Of a stretch of 64,000 nt of DNA, positions 1-7,481 are shown piece by piece (position 1 is the stretch's first letter; the number at the start of each line of letters is the position of its first letter). The stretch comes from Deltaproteobacteria bacterium (GTDB taxonomy: Bacteria; Desulfobacterota; Desulfobacteria; Desulfobacterales; Desulfatibacillaceae), in assembly GCA_016235345.1 (NCBI GenBank), contig JACRLG010000013.1, forward strand, positions 117,667 through 181,666. Direction: 5' to 3'. Made by a program: the position numbers and the translations under genes. The notes under the pieces were generated by a model. That model did not search any database. It was not told the DNA's origin and saw only the letters and a list, made by a program, of their open reading frames with translations.

Positions 1-1
1 C

Positions 2-601
2 GACGACGTGGTGCTCCACCCCGGAGTCAAGGTTCTCGACCGCTGCACCGTGGGGGACCGCACCATAATCCACGCAGGCACGGTTATAGGAAGCGACGGT
101 TTCGGCTTCACCCAGGACCAGGGGCGTCACCTCAAAATCCCCCAGACCGGTTTCGTCTCCATAGGAAGCGACGTGGAAATAGGGGCCAACTGCGCCGTGG
201 ACCGCGCCACCTTCGGGGCCACGAAGATCGGAAACGGCGTCAAGATCGATAACCTTGTGCAGGTGGCCCACAACTGCACCGTGGGTGACCACGCCATCCT
301 GGTGGCCCAGGTGGGCATAGCGGGGTCCACCTGCATAGGCCAGTACGCCATTCTTGCAGGTCAGGCAGGGATAGCCGGTCACATCAGCATAGGCGACGCG
401 GCGGTGGTGGGGCCCCAGGCCGGGGTGGGCCACTCGGTGGCTCCGGGCGAGGTGGTGAGCGGGACCCCGGCGATTCCCCGTTCTGTGTACCTGAGAAGCC
501 AGCGGCTGGTGGGCAAGCTCCCGGAATGGCACCGTGAATACAGGGAGCTTCTTATAAGGGTGAGAAAGCTGGAAGAGATGATCCGGGACGAAAAATCCTG
601 A
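2..601 (+). CDS. lpxD: LpxD, UDP-3-O-acylglucosamine N-acyltransferase (5' end outside window)
   Basis: This is the C-terminal 199 residues of LpxD, which adds the second (N-linked) acyl chain to UDP-3-O-acyl-glucosamine in lipid A synthesis at the cytoplasmic face of the inner membrane. The reading frame is open from base 2, so the gene starts upstream of the window. Visible are the left-handed beta-helix hexapeptide repeats, the family signature VDRATFG and the catalytic-histidine segment VQVAHNC, followed by a charged C-terminal helix. It lies 75 nt upstream of lpxA in the same direction, the usual lpx operon order. A fabZ gene, often found between lpxD and lpxA, is absent here. Family assignment is firm; the N-terminal domain cannot be judged. 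Confidence 0.95.
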   Translation, partial: DDVVLHPGVKVLDRCTVGDRTIIHAGTVIGSDGFGFTQDQGRHLKIPQTGFVSIGSDVEIGANCAVDRATFGATKIGNGVKIDNLVQVAHNCTVGDHAILVAQVGIAGSTCIGQYAILAGQAGIAGHISIGDAAVVGPQAGVGHSVAPGEVVSGTPAIPRSVYLRSQRLVGKLPEWHREYRELLIRVRKLEEMIRDEKS

Positions 602-676
602 CGCGGCGCAGAAACCGGCCGGTTTAACATCCGGTCGAGAGAATGAACCACATCATTCCCCCTGGGGAGACAGATC

Positions 677-1465
677 ATGATCCATCCCACAGCCATAGTG
701 GACAAGCGCGCCGAACTGGGGCCTGACGTGGACGTCGGGCCTTTCGCCGTTATCGAAGGCGACGTCACCATAGGAGCAGGAACCAAAATCGGCAGCCACG
801 TCAACATCTTCCGCTATACCCGCATAGGGGCCGGGTGCGCCGTGCACTCCCACGCGGCCCTGGGCGGGCCTCCCCAGTCCCTTCGTTTCGCGGGCGAGGA
901 AACCTGGGTGTCCATCGGCGAAAAATGCACCATAAGGGAATTCGTCACGGTTCACCGGGGCACCGGCTTCGGCGGCGGTTTAACTTCGGTGGGCGACGAG
1001 AACTTCCTCATGGCCTACACCCACGTGGCCCACGATTGCAAAACGGGCAAAGGCGTCATCTTCGCCAACAACGCCACCCTTGCCGGGCACGTGGAAGTGG
1101 GCGACTACGCCACCGTGGGCGGCCTTTCCGCAGTTCACCAGTTTTCCCGCATAGGGGAATACGCCTTCGTGGGCGGCATGAGCGGAGTGGCCAAGGACAT
1201 CCCCCCCTACGTCCTGGCTTCGGGCGAGCGCGTCCGCCTTTATGGAATCAACAAGGTTGGCCTGGTGCGCCGGGGCTTTTCCGCCGAATCGGTGGACGGG
1301 CTCAAGAAGGCCTACCGCATAGTCTTTCGGCTGGGGCTCACCATGAACGAGTCCATCAGCCGGGTAAGGGCCTCGGTGGAGCAGTCCCAGGAGGTAATCA
1401 GGTTCCTGGAATTCCTCCAGACCTCCAACCGGGGTGTGGCCAGGGCCAGGGGCGCGGGCGAATGA
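677..1465 (+). CDS. lpxA: LpxA, UDP-N-acetylglucosamine O-acyltransferase
   Basis: LpxA transfers a 3-hydroxyacyl chain from acyl carrier protein to UDP-GlcNAc, the first step of lipid A synthesis. The 262-residue length is normal. The N-terminal two thirds are hexapeptide repeats of a left-handed beta helix, with the catalytic His in THVAHDC near residue 119, then the family segment GLSAVHQFSRIG and a C-terminal helical region. The start has GGGGAGA upstream. The stop codon overlaps the ATG of lpxI (ATGA), which indicates translational coupling. Confidence 0.97.
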   Translation: MIHPTAIVDKRAELGPDVDVGPFAVIEGDVTIGAGTKIGSHVNIFRYTRIGAGCAVHSHAALGGPPQSLRFAGEETWVSIGEKCTIREFVTVHRGTGFGGGLTSVGDENFLMAYTHVAHDCKTGKGVIFANNATLAGHVEVGDYATVGGLSAVHQFSRIGEYAFVGGMSGVAKDIPPYVLASGERVRLYGINKVGLVRRGFSAESVDGLKKAYRIVFRLGLTMNESISRVRASVEQSQEVIRFLEFLQTSNRGVARARGAGE

Positions 1466-2289
1466 CCCCCCCCATCCCCGTGGGCCTTCTTGCAGGTTCG
1501 GGCCGCTTTCCCGTGCTTTTTTGCGAAAAGGCGCGGGCTCGCGGCATCCCCGTTTTCGCCGCCGCGTTTTTCGGCCAGACCGATGAATCGGGCGTGGAAA
1601 AGGCCCGTGCCGTGGAATGGTTCCACCTGGGCGAGGTGGGCCGGGTCCTTTCCTGGTTCAAAAATAACGATGTGGCCGACATGGTGTTTCTGGGCGGCAT
1701 CAGAAAGCCCGACATCTACTCGGACATCCGCCTGGACCCGACGGCGGTCAGGCTCCTCTCCTCCATCTCAACCACCCACGACGACGACCTTCTGCGGGCA
1801 ATCGCAGCCTTCATCGAAAACGAGGGCATAAGGGTGAGGCCCTCCACCTGGCTTCTGCCGGAGCTTCTCGCGCCTTCGGGCGTCTGGACCAAAAGGGAGC
1901 CAACCCCTCTGGAATGGCGCGACATCGGCTTCGGGTTCGGCCTGGCCAAAAAAATAGGGGCGCTGGACGTGGGCCAGTGCATTGTTGTGGCCGACCGCTG
2001 CGCCGTGGCCGTGGAGGCCATGGAGGGCACGGACGCGGCCATCCGCCGGGCGGGAACCCTGCGCCGGGGAAACACCGTGGTGGTTAAGGTGAAAAAGCCC
2101 ATACAGGACGCGCGCTTCGACCTTCCCGCAGCCGGAGTGGAGACCATAAAATCCATGATGGAGGCAGGGGCGGGGGTTTTGGCCCTGGAAGCCGGGGCCT
2201 CGGTGGTGATCGACCGGGAGGAGATGATCGCCCTGGCCGACCTCAACAATATCGCCGTGGTGGGAGTTACGGAAGAGATGACGCCATGA
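1462..2289 (+). CDS. lpxI: LpxI, UDP-2,3-diacylglucosamine pyrophosphatase
   Basis: LpxI (formerly DUF1009) hydrolyses UDP-2,3-diacylglucosamine to lipid X; it replaces LpxH in many non-enteric Gram-negatives. The 275-residue product begins GLLAGSGRFP, typical of the family, and has the conserved segments TTHDD, IGFGFGLAKKIG and VADRCAVAVEAMEGTD. Both ends overlap neighbours by ATGA (lpxA before, Gfo/Idh oxidoreductase after), so the three genes form one tightly coupled operon. Confidence 0.93.
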   Translation: MTPPIPVGLLAGSGRFPVLFCEKARARGIPVFAAAFFGQTDESGVEKARAVEWFHLGEVGRVLSWFKNNDVADMVFLGGIRKPDIYSDIRLDPTAVRLLSSISTTHDDDLLRAIAAFIENEGIRVRPSTWLLPELLAPSGVWTKREPTPLEWRDIGFGFGLAKKIGALDVGQCIVVADRCAVAVEAMEGTDAAIRRAGTLRRGNTVVVKVKKPIQDARFDLPAAGVETIKSMMEAGAGVLALEAGASVVIDREEMIALADLNNIAVVGVTEEMTP

Positions 2290-3200
2290 AAAAGATTCGC
2301 GCAGCCGTCATAGGAACCGGCTACCTTGGGCAGTATCACGCTGAAAAATACGCGGCCCGCCCGGATGTGGAGCTGGTGGCCGTGGTGGACCCGGACTGCG
2401 GACGGGCATCAGCCGTGGCCGACAAATGCGGCACAAGCGCCTGCGGAAGCCACGCCGAGCTTTTGGGCAGGGTGGACGCCGTATCCATAGTGACCCCAAC
2501 CCCCACTCATTTCGACATAGGCCGGGACTTCCTCTCCCACGGCGCTGACGTGCTCATGGAAAAGCCCGTCACGGTAAGCCTGGAAGAGGCCGACACCCTA
2601 ATAGGCCTTGCGGCCCGTAAGGGGCTCATCCTCCAGGTGGGCCACCTGGAGCGCTTCAACCCGGCTGTAAAGGCCCTGTCCGCCGCTGTCGCCGCCCCCT
2701 TTTACATCGAGGCCAGGCGCATGTCGGTTTTCAAGCCAAGGGCCGCAGACACCAGCGTAGTTCTGGACCTCATGATCCATGATTTGGACATCGTTTCGAG
2801 CCTCGTAAAATCCAAGGTGAAATCCATAAGCGCCACGGGAACTCGCCTCATCACCGACAAGCCCGATCTGGCAAGCGCCCGGATAACTTACGAAAACGGG
2901 GCCGTGGCCGACATAACCGCAAGCCGCCTTGCCCTGGCCGACGACCGCAAGATGAGCGTTTTTTCAAGGGACGCCTGGTTTTACGTGGATTTCGCCGAAC
3001 GGATACTGAAGGCCGTGAAGCCCGGAAACCCCAGGTGGGAAACAACAGTGGCCGGCCAGAGCTTCGAGAAGGCCGACGCCCTGGCCGAGGAAATCGCGGC
3101 CTTCGTGGAAAGCATAAAGACCCGCAAGCCCCCCCTTGTTACGGGCGAGGTGGCCCGCGAGGCCCTGGCCTCGGCGCTTTCCGTGGACGGAATGATTTGA
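2286..3200 (+). CDS. Gfo/Idh/MocA-family NAD(P)-dependent oxidoreductase of the lpx operon
   Basis: A 304-residue Rossmann-fold oxidoreductase. The nucleotide-binding loop GTGYLGQYH is at residues 10-18 and the family EKPV motif is at 92-95, followed by the GHLERFNP and LMIHDLD substrate-domain segments. A member of this family commonly sits between lpxI and lpxB in Desulfobacterota. Its substrate is not established here; a nucleotide sugar of envelope synthesis is plausible from context. The start overlaps the lpxI stop. lpxB does not follow: coding stops and an accessory region begins. Confidence 0.85.
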   Translation: MKKIRAAVIGTGYLGQYHAEKYAARPDVELVAVVDPDCGRASAVADKCGTSACGSHAELLGRVDAVSIVTPTPTHFDIGRDFLSHGADVLMEKPVTVSLEEADTLIGLAARKGLILQVGHLERFNPAVKALSAAVAAPFYIEARRMSVFKPRAADTSVVLDLMIHDLDIVSSLVKSKVKSISATGTRLITDKPDLASARITYENGAVADITASRLALADDRKMSVFSRDAWFYVDFAERILKAVKPGNPRWETTVAGQSFEKADALAEEIAAFVESIKTRKPPLVTGEVAREALASALSVDGMI

Positions 3201-3227
3201 CGAAGTACTGCGTTAACCTGTACGCCC

Positions 3228-3300
3228 GTTGAAAAAGGCATGACGTGAAGCCTGGGTGCCAGTCTGAATATTAGCGATGAAATTCGAAGGTTGGTGAACA
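3228..3300 (-). repeat. Partial copy of interspersed hairpin repeat family A
   Basis: Reverse-oriented right half of the family A element described at 10246. It shares a long run with the copy at 29271-29408, including the unusual insert GCCAGTCTGAATATT between the terminal AAGCCTG arm and GCGATGAAAT. The other arm is absent or diverged beyond recognition. It sits about 30 nt after the stop of the lpx-operon oxidoreductase, at the edge of the accessory patch. Confidence 0.6.
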
Positions 3301-3439
3301 GAGCGAGGGCATCATGCACGCGCCGCCCGCAAAGGATATCCCGCTTTTCAAGCGGAGCGCGGAATGTGGGCAAGACACCTTACCGTCACCTTCAATCTGA
3401 GGTGCGGTTGGCGGAAGCAATCAGCGGAGACATGAAGGC

Positions 3440-3560
3440 TTCCGCCCACGTTACAGAAGACCTGATTCATGCGGCCCTTTTGGTCGTAGCCATAAGCCAC
3501 CGAGTAACCCTCGCCGATATTTAGAGCCCTTGCCGAGATACCTAACTGTCTGGCAAGTGC
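3440..3560 (-). pseudogene. YD/RHS-repeat gene remnant
   Basis: On the minus strand one frame reads LNIGEGYSVAYGYDQKGRMN, with the look of a YD (RHS) repeat (tyrosine-aspartate followed by GR and a hydrophobic pair). The frame has no start, is bounded by stops and then loses similarity toward 3345. I read it as a fragment of a larger surface or toxin-tip protein. It lies just downstream, on the same strand, of an AT-rich orphan gene, as in decayed Rhs loci. Recognition rests on about 35 codons, so confidence is limited. Confidence 0.4.
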
Positions 3561-3575
3561 TCAATTTTTTAAATC

Positions 3576-4124
3576 TTATTTACAACAACCGCACGGTTTC
3601 CAAGAACCTTCGATTCTTCGCATCCATGGATCAAATTTTTTAGAATATTTATGTGGAAAAGAAATTATTAATTGTTTAGAATTATAATTGCCTTCTATCA
3701 TATCAATTTTATGTAATGTTTTGATGCCATTTCTTATACTTACAATCAAAATTATATGCCGGAACTTATAAGTATAAATACTAAAATATGTAATTGATTT
3801 ACCATATTTTACATTTAATTTTCGTAACATATATTTAAATTCTGTTTCGCCATTAATTAGTAGATTTTCTGGTATAAGATCGAATCCAATTGACTCTACA
3901 ATAAATTTTTCTTGTTCATCTTGCAATTTAACATACCATAAATATTCTCCTTTCAAACTTTTTGGATCCATTATTAACTGAACGGGATAATCGAATGATG
4001 GGTTTGAGCCAATATTAAAGTTTTTCCAAATATCATCACCATATAAATTAGATGAAAATTGAACATTTAAAATAATAAGTACATATATAATATATTCAAA
4101 ATTTATTTTAAGTATAGTTTTCAT
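3576..4124 (-). CDS. AT-rich orphan exported protein, unknown function
   Basis: A 182-residue protein that I do not recognise. The N-terminus has a lysine followed by a hydrophobic stretch (YIIYVLIILNVQ), consistent with a signal peptide or anchor. The body is rich in I, K, N and Y and ends in WKPCGCCK. Codon and base use are strongly AT-biased, unlike every neighbour, which is good evidence for recent acquisition. There is no clear ribosome binding site. Next to it on the same strand lies a YD-repeat remnant; orphan AT-rich genes beside RHS loci are often immunity or cargo genes, but this is only contextual. Confidence 0.6.
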   Translation of the reverse strand: MKTILKINFEYIIYVLIILNVQFSSNLYGDDIWKNFNIGSNPSFDYPVQLIMDPKSLKGEYLWYVKLQDEQEKFIVESIGFDLIPENLLINGETEFKYMLRKLNVKYGKSITYFSIYTYKFRHIILIVSIRNGIKTLHKIDMIEGNYNSKQLIISFPHKYSKKFDPWMRRIEGSWKPCGCCK

Positions 4125-4361
4125 ATTTTTTTACTATGCTAATCAGAAAGGGCCTAGTTCAAAGTCAGGAATATGACCATTTCGTCTTCTTATCATTTTT
4201 AGATTTTCTTTCATTTCTATTGGTATTTTCTCGGTTGGCGGCAACAATAAGAAACCTGGCTCTTCCGCAGAATTTGTGGGTTAGCAGGCAGGGTTTAGGG
4301 CTCATTGAGCGTGGGTTTTTTGAGGCATAGGGGGTCTATCTCCGGTGAGGTTTAGGACTGG
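4125..4361. other. Intergenic, no supported gene
   Basis: The first part continues the AT-rich composition of the orphan gene; then GC content rises. Only a weak minus-strand promoter-like pair (TTGAAC, then CATAGT 18 nt on) is visible for the orphan gene. No convincing coding frame is present. Confidence 0.4.
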
Positions 4362-4426
4362 GGCGCGAACTTTTCGGTCCGCGCCGTGAAGCCTGACACA
4401 GCAGTTCACGTTTTTAGACAGGCTGT
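4362..4426 (-). repeat. Partial family A hairpin repeat at the stop of the Fe-S gene
   Basis: Read on the minus strand, the sequence right after the TGA of the gene at 4426-5490 is CAGCCTGTCTAAAAACG, then GAACTGCTGTGTCAGGC, the conserved left half of family A. The inner arm (CACGGCGCGG) is present but the right half is truncated. The element abuts the stop codon, as in most copies. Confidence 0.7.
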
Positions 4427-5490
4427 CAGGTCGCCTTTTTCATTTTCGCCTCCAGTATGGCGATCCCCAGGTCCAGAACCCGGCCAAAGGGCTCCTCGCG
4501 GCCCGGCTTGAGGCGAAGGGCGATGGCAGCAGTGGGGCAGACCCCGGCGCACAGCCCGCATCCCAGGCAAAGACCCGCATCCACCACCGCTGTTTCCGAA
4601 ACGGCCACCGCATCCACAGGGCACCTCGCCTCGCAGTCGCCGCACCCGGCGCACAGATCCGGGTCCACCACCGCCTCGTAAAGGGCATTGAAATACCTAT
4701 GCCTGTCGTGGCCCTTCTGGGTGATCCCCTTCATGGATGCGCAGCAGCAGGGGCAGCAGTTGCAGATGTTTGAAAGGTGCGCCGTATTGACCCCCGCGTG
4801 CACAAGGCCCGCCCGGTCCGCCTCGTGAAGGACCTCTATGGCCTCGTCCGCAGTGATTTCCCGGCCCATTCCGTTTTCGATGTAATACCGGGCGGCCACT
4901 CCGAAACTGAGGCAGGTTTCCAGGGGGTAGTCGCAGCCGTGCCCTGTGAGGCGGGATTCCTTGCGGCACACGCACTCGGCCAGCGCAATGGTTTTCGCGG
5001 CCCTTATCTCCTTTTCCACAGCCGGGTAGGGATAAAGGGCCATGTCCGCGCAGATGCTTTCGGAAACAGGCAGAACCTTGAACCCCGGCACGTTGCTCGC
5101 GGCCATTTCGTTCTGGTAGGCCAGATCGTAATATTCCTTGAAAAGGGCGGCCAGTTCGGCGTCCATTTTTTTGACGGAATACTCGTAAATGCCGATCATG
5201 AAGGGGGCTGAGTTGAAAAATGTCTGGGAATCGCGGGTAAGCCGGAAAACGAGCCCCTTTCGGGACATGGATTCCAGGCGACCGGCAAGGCTTTTTTCAT
5301 CGATTCCCGCGCGGGCCGCTATCTGGCCGGCTGTTTCCGGGAAGGGGGACAGGAGGACTGCGGTTTCCGCCTCCTCCGGGGTGAAGAGCTTCTTTAGGAT
5401 CGCAATTTCCACCCCTTTCTCCGTTTTCGGAAATCCGAGGGGGAACTGGTCCAAAAATTCCCTGAGCGAAAAATACGCCTTATCCTGCAT
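4426..5490 (-). CDS. Winged-helix-like 4Fe-4S dicluster ferredoxin protein
   Basis: A 354-residue protein. The first ~90 residues resemble a winged-helix fold. A cysteine-rich centre (CVC at 173-175, then CNCCPCCC at 243-250) follows. The C-terminus carries two classical 4Fe-4S motifs, CAGCGDCEARCP (280-291) and CLGCGLCAGVCP (308-319). Similar proteins occur widely in sulfate reducers with no fixed function; electron transfer or redox sensing is likely. It lies 48 nt downstream of a PAS-LuxR regulator on the same strand, so the two may be co-transcribed. Confidence 0.8.
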   Translation of the reverse strand: MQDKAYFSLREFLDQFPLGFPKTEKGVEIAILKKLFTPEEAETAVLLSPFPETAGQIAARAGIDEKSLAGRLESMSRKGLVFRLTRDSQTFFNSAPFMIGIYEYSVKKMDAELAALFKEYYDLAYQNEMAASNVPGFKVLPVSESICADMALYPYPAVEKEIRAAKTIALAECVCRKESRLTGHGCDYPLETCLSFGVAARYYIENGMGREITADEAIEVLHEADRAGLVHAGVNTAHLSNICNCCPCCCASMKGITQKGHDRHRYFNALYEAVVDPDLCAGCGDCEARCPVDAVAVSETAVVDAGLCLGCGLCAGVCPTAAIALRLKPGREEPFGRVLDLGIAILEAKMKKAT

Positions 5491-5538
5491 GACGCGCCTT
5501 CCACTGTTGCGAAACCGGCGTCAGAACACCGTCCGGCC

Positions 5539-6456
5539 TCAGTTGGCGGTTAAAAAGGAGCGCAGGTTCTTGCGGCTTTTTTTGATGCCGAGCTTCTTTC
5601 TTATGTTGTCCCGGTGAAACTCCACCGCCCTGCGGGTGGTCTGGAGAATGGAGGCGATCTCCTTGGACGAATGGCCCTGGCGCACCAGATTCGCCACCTC
5701 CATCTCCCTTGGGGAGAGGTTTCTTTCCCTGGTTCCCATGCGGGCCACGAAGGAATCCATTATCTGGGTGAGGTTGGATTCCAGGACATTGATGGACACC
5801 ATCTGGTCGTCCGTAAGGGGCCCCTCCTTCATGCGGCCTATGAGGGGCATGACGAGTTCCTCCACGTTTCCCATCACCCGGTTCTTGAAGTGGACCACGT
5901 CGCTTCTGGACTGGGCCGCTATCTGCTGAAGGGCCTTGTTGACGGCGGTAAGCTCCTGGGCCCTCTTGGCCAGCTCCATCTCCTTTTCCGTGAGCTTTTC
6001 CGAAAGGGAGCTGGTGGCCTCCTCCAGCTTCTGCATCTCCCTCACCCGCCCGGTGATGTCCACGAAATTGCCCACAACGGCGGGGCGGCCCCGGTAAGTC
6101 ACCGCCGCCGCCAAAAGCCTGACCCACACGGTGGAGCCGTCCCTGTGAACCACCCGAAAATCGTAGCAGTTGGGCACGTCCTCCCCCCGGCAACGGGCGA
6201 TGGCGCGTGAAACCACCATTTCCCTGTCGTCCGGATGCACGAATTCCAAAAAATCGCGTCCCAGAAGGTCGTTTCTGGAGTACCCTGCATACAGAGCCAT
6301 CTGGTCGTTTATATAAAGGAACTTGCCGTCCTGCTGTAAAAAGGTCCCCACCTGGATGTTGTGTGCAAGAAGGCGAAAGAGTTCCAGATCCTCAAGGCAT
6401 TCCGCAAGCTCGGCCCTGGTCTTTTCCAGGGTTTTTTTCATCTGCGCGTTATCCAA
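5539..6456 (-). CDS. PAS-sensor LuxR-type transcriptional regulator
   Basis: A 305-residue regulator. A PAS domain covers about residues 25-135 (FLYINDQMALYAGYS; DITGRVREMQKLEE at its end), a coiled coil about 138-185, and a LuxR/GerE helix-turn-helix about 240-300 (LSPREMEVANLVRQGHSSKEIA, VEFHRDNIRKKLG). There is no receiver domain or kinase, so signalling is probably through the PAS ligand or redox state. The downstream Fe-S gene is the obvious candidate partner or target. Confidence 0.88.
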   Translation of the reverse strand: MDNAQMKKTLEKTRAELAECLEDLELFRLLAHNIQVGTFLQQDGKFLYINDQMALYAGYSRNDLLGRDFLEFVHPDDREMVVSRAIARCRGEDVPNCYDFRVVHRDGSTVWVRLLAAAVTYRGRPAVVGNFVDITGRVREMQKLEEATSSLSEKLTEKEMELAKRAQELTAVNKALQQIAAQSRSDVVHFKNRVMGNVEELVMPLIGRMKEGPLTDDQMVSINVLESNLTQIMDSFVARMGTRERNLSPREMEVANLVRQGHSSKEIASILQTTRRAVEFHRDNIRKKLGIKKSRKNLRSFLTAN

Positions 6457-6522
6457 TCCTCCTCCTTGGATTTTTATGGTTTCCGAAATGCCTTGCTAAG
6501 GGGCGGTTTCATGTTTTTCGGC

Positions 6523-6765
6523 TCACAGACCCGTGACCGGCCTTCTCGCTCCGAACAGGAGTTCACACGGCGCGTTTTTAACCACGTGCTTCTGAAGCTT
6601 TTCGCACCAAAGGGAAACAAAGGTTCGGCAGGAGCCGTCCAGGCCGTCGGTTTTGGCCTGCCGGGCGTTTTCGCACCTTAAGTCGCAGAAGCGGACCTTG
6701 GAGGATTTCACCCCGGCGTTTTCGTCATCATAGGGTTTTTCCACGCCCGCCTTCCCTTCGCCCAT
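6523..6765 (-). CDS. Small cysteine-containing conserved-type protein
   Basis: An 80-residue product with spaced cysteines (FCDLRCEN, GSCRTF, LWCEKL, NAPCE) in a layout that I associate with small, presumably metal- or cluster-binding proteins of deltaproteobacteria; the resemblance is from memory and not tested. It starts 16 nt after the smpB stop on the same strand, so it probably shares the smpB transcript. The ribosome binding site is weak and a later start is possible. Confidence 0.5.
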   Translation of the reverse strand: MGEGKAGVEKPYDDENAGVKSSKVRFCDLRCENARQAKTDGLDGSCRTFVSLWCEKLQKHVVKNAPCELLFGARRPVTGL

Positions 6766-6781
6766 ATTCCAAACGGCTGTT

Positions 6782-7261
6782 TCAATCCCTGGAGTCCTTC
6801 TTTTTGGCCCTGTCCATCTCGCGCTTGTGCTCGCGCTCCTGGATGGCGTCCCTTTTATCGTGCTGGCGCTTTCCCCGGCACATGGCGATGGTTATCTTGG
6901 CTCGCCCGTTCGAGAAATAAATTTCAAGGGGAATCAGCGCGATCCCCTTGTTTTTGATCTTTCCCTCCAGGCGGTAAATCTCGTGCTTGTGCATGAGAAG
7001 TTTCCGCACCCGCAGGGGCTCCTGGGGAACGTAGGTGGCTGCCGGATACTCGCCTATATGAATCTGGTAAATGAAGATTTCGCCCTTCCTGATTTTAGCG
7101 TAGCCGTCCTTCAGGTTGGCCCTGCCGTCCCTGAGGCTTTTGACCTCCGCACCGGTGAGAACGAGCCCCGCCTCGTATTCGTCATCAACGAAATAGTCGT
7201 GGCGGGCCTTCCGGTTTACGCACACGACCTTTACGTTTCTTTTTTCCTTTACCTTGGCCAT
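6782..7261 (-). CDS. smpB: SmpB, tmRNA-binding protein
   Basis: SmpB binds tmRNA and stalled ribosomes for trans-translation. The 159-residue product begins MAKVKEKRNV and contains the typical VNRKARHDYFV, GLVLTGAEVKSLRDG, LLMHKHEI and HDKRDAI segments, with a basic C-terminal tail. The open frame extends 26 codons upstream into a hairpin repeat, but the family start fits the ATG at 7261. No ssrA (tmRNA) gene is evident nearby. Confidence 0.95.
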   Translation of the reverse strand: MAKVKEKRNVKVVCVNRKARHDYFVDDEYEAGLVLTGAEVKSLRDGRANLKDGYAKIRKGEIFIYQIHIGEYPAATYVPQEPLRVRKLLMHKHEIYRLEGKIKNKGIALIPLEIYFSNGRAKITIAMCRGKRQHDKRDAIQEREHKREMDRAKKKDSRD

Positions 7262-7299
7262 TTTAAAAATCAATTCCTTGAGGCGATTGTAAAACCTCG

Positions 7300-7408
7300 T
7301 GTAGGTTGGGTGGTTCCGAGCCGAAAGGCGAGGGTTCACCCAACATTTCTCTAATACTTCCTATGTGTTGGATGAACCTGCCCTCCGGGCAGAACCACCC
7401 AACCTACA
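7300..7408. repeat. Family B palindromic repeat (GTAGGTTGGGTGGTTC)
   Basis: Outer arms GTAGGTTGGGTGGTTC and its exact reverse complement enclose an inner stem, GGTTCACCCAACA against TGTTGGATGAACC. The flank ATTGTA-AA-CT just outside the left arm is shared with a second copy at 62503-62610. It lies between smpB and the EI gene. Layout resembles REP-type palindromes. Confidence 0.8.
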
Positions 7409-7481
7409 TGAAAATTGCCGTTTCGAGAGGTTCTTCAATTACCTCCCTTGTAACCTATTCAATAGGCCCCGCAAGGCCCGT

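Noticed and set aside
4240..4330. Possible IS end (CTCTTCCGCAGAATTTGTGGG-like string)
   Set aside because: It recalls some transposon termini, but no partner inverted repeat or transposase remnant is visible.
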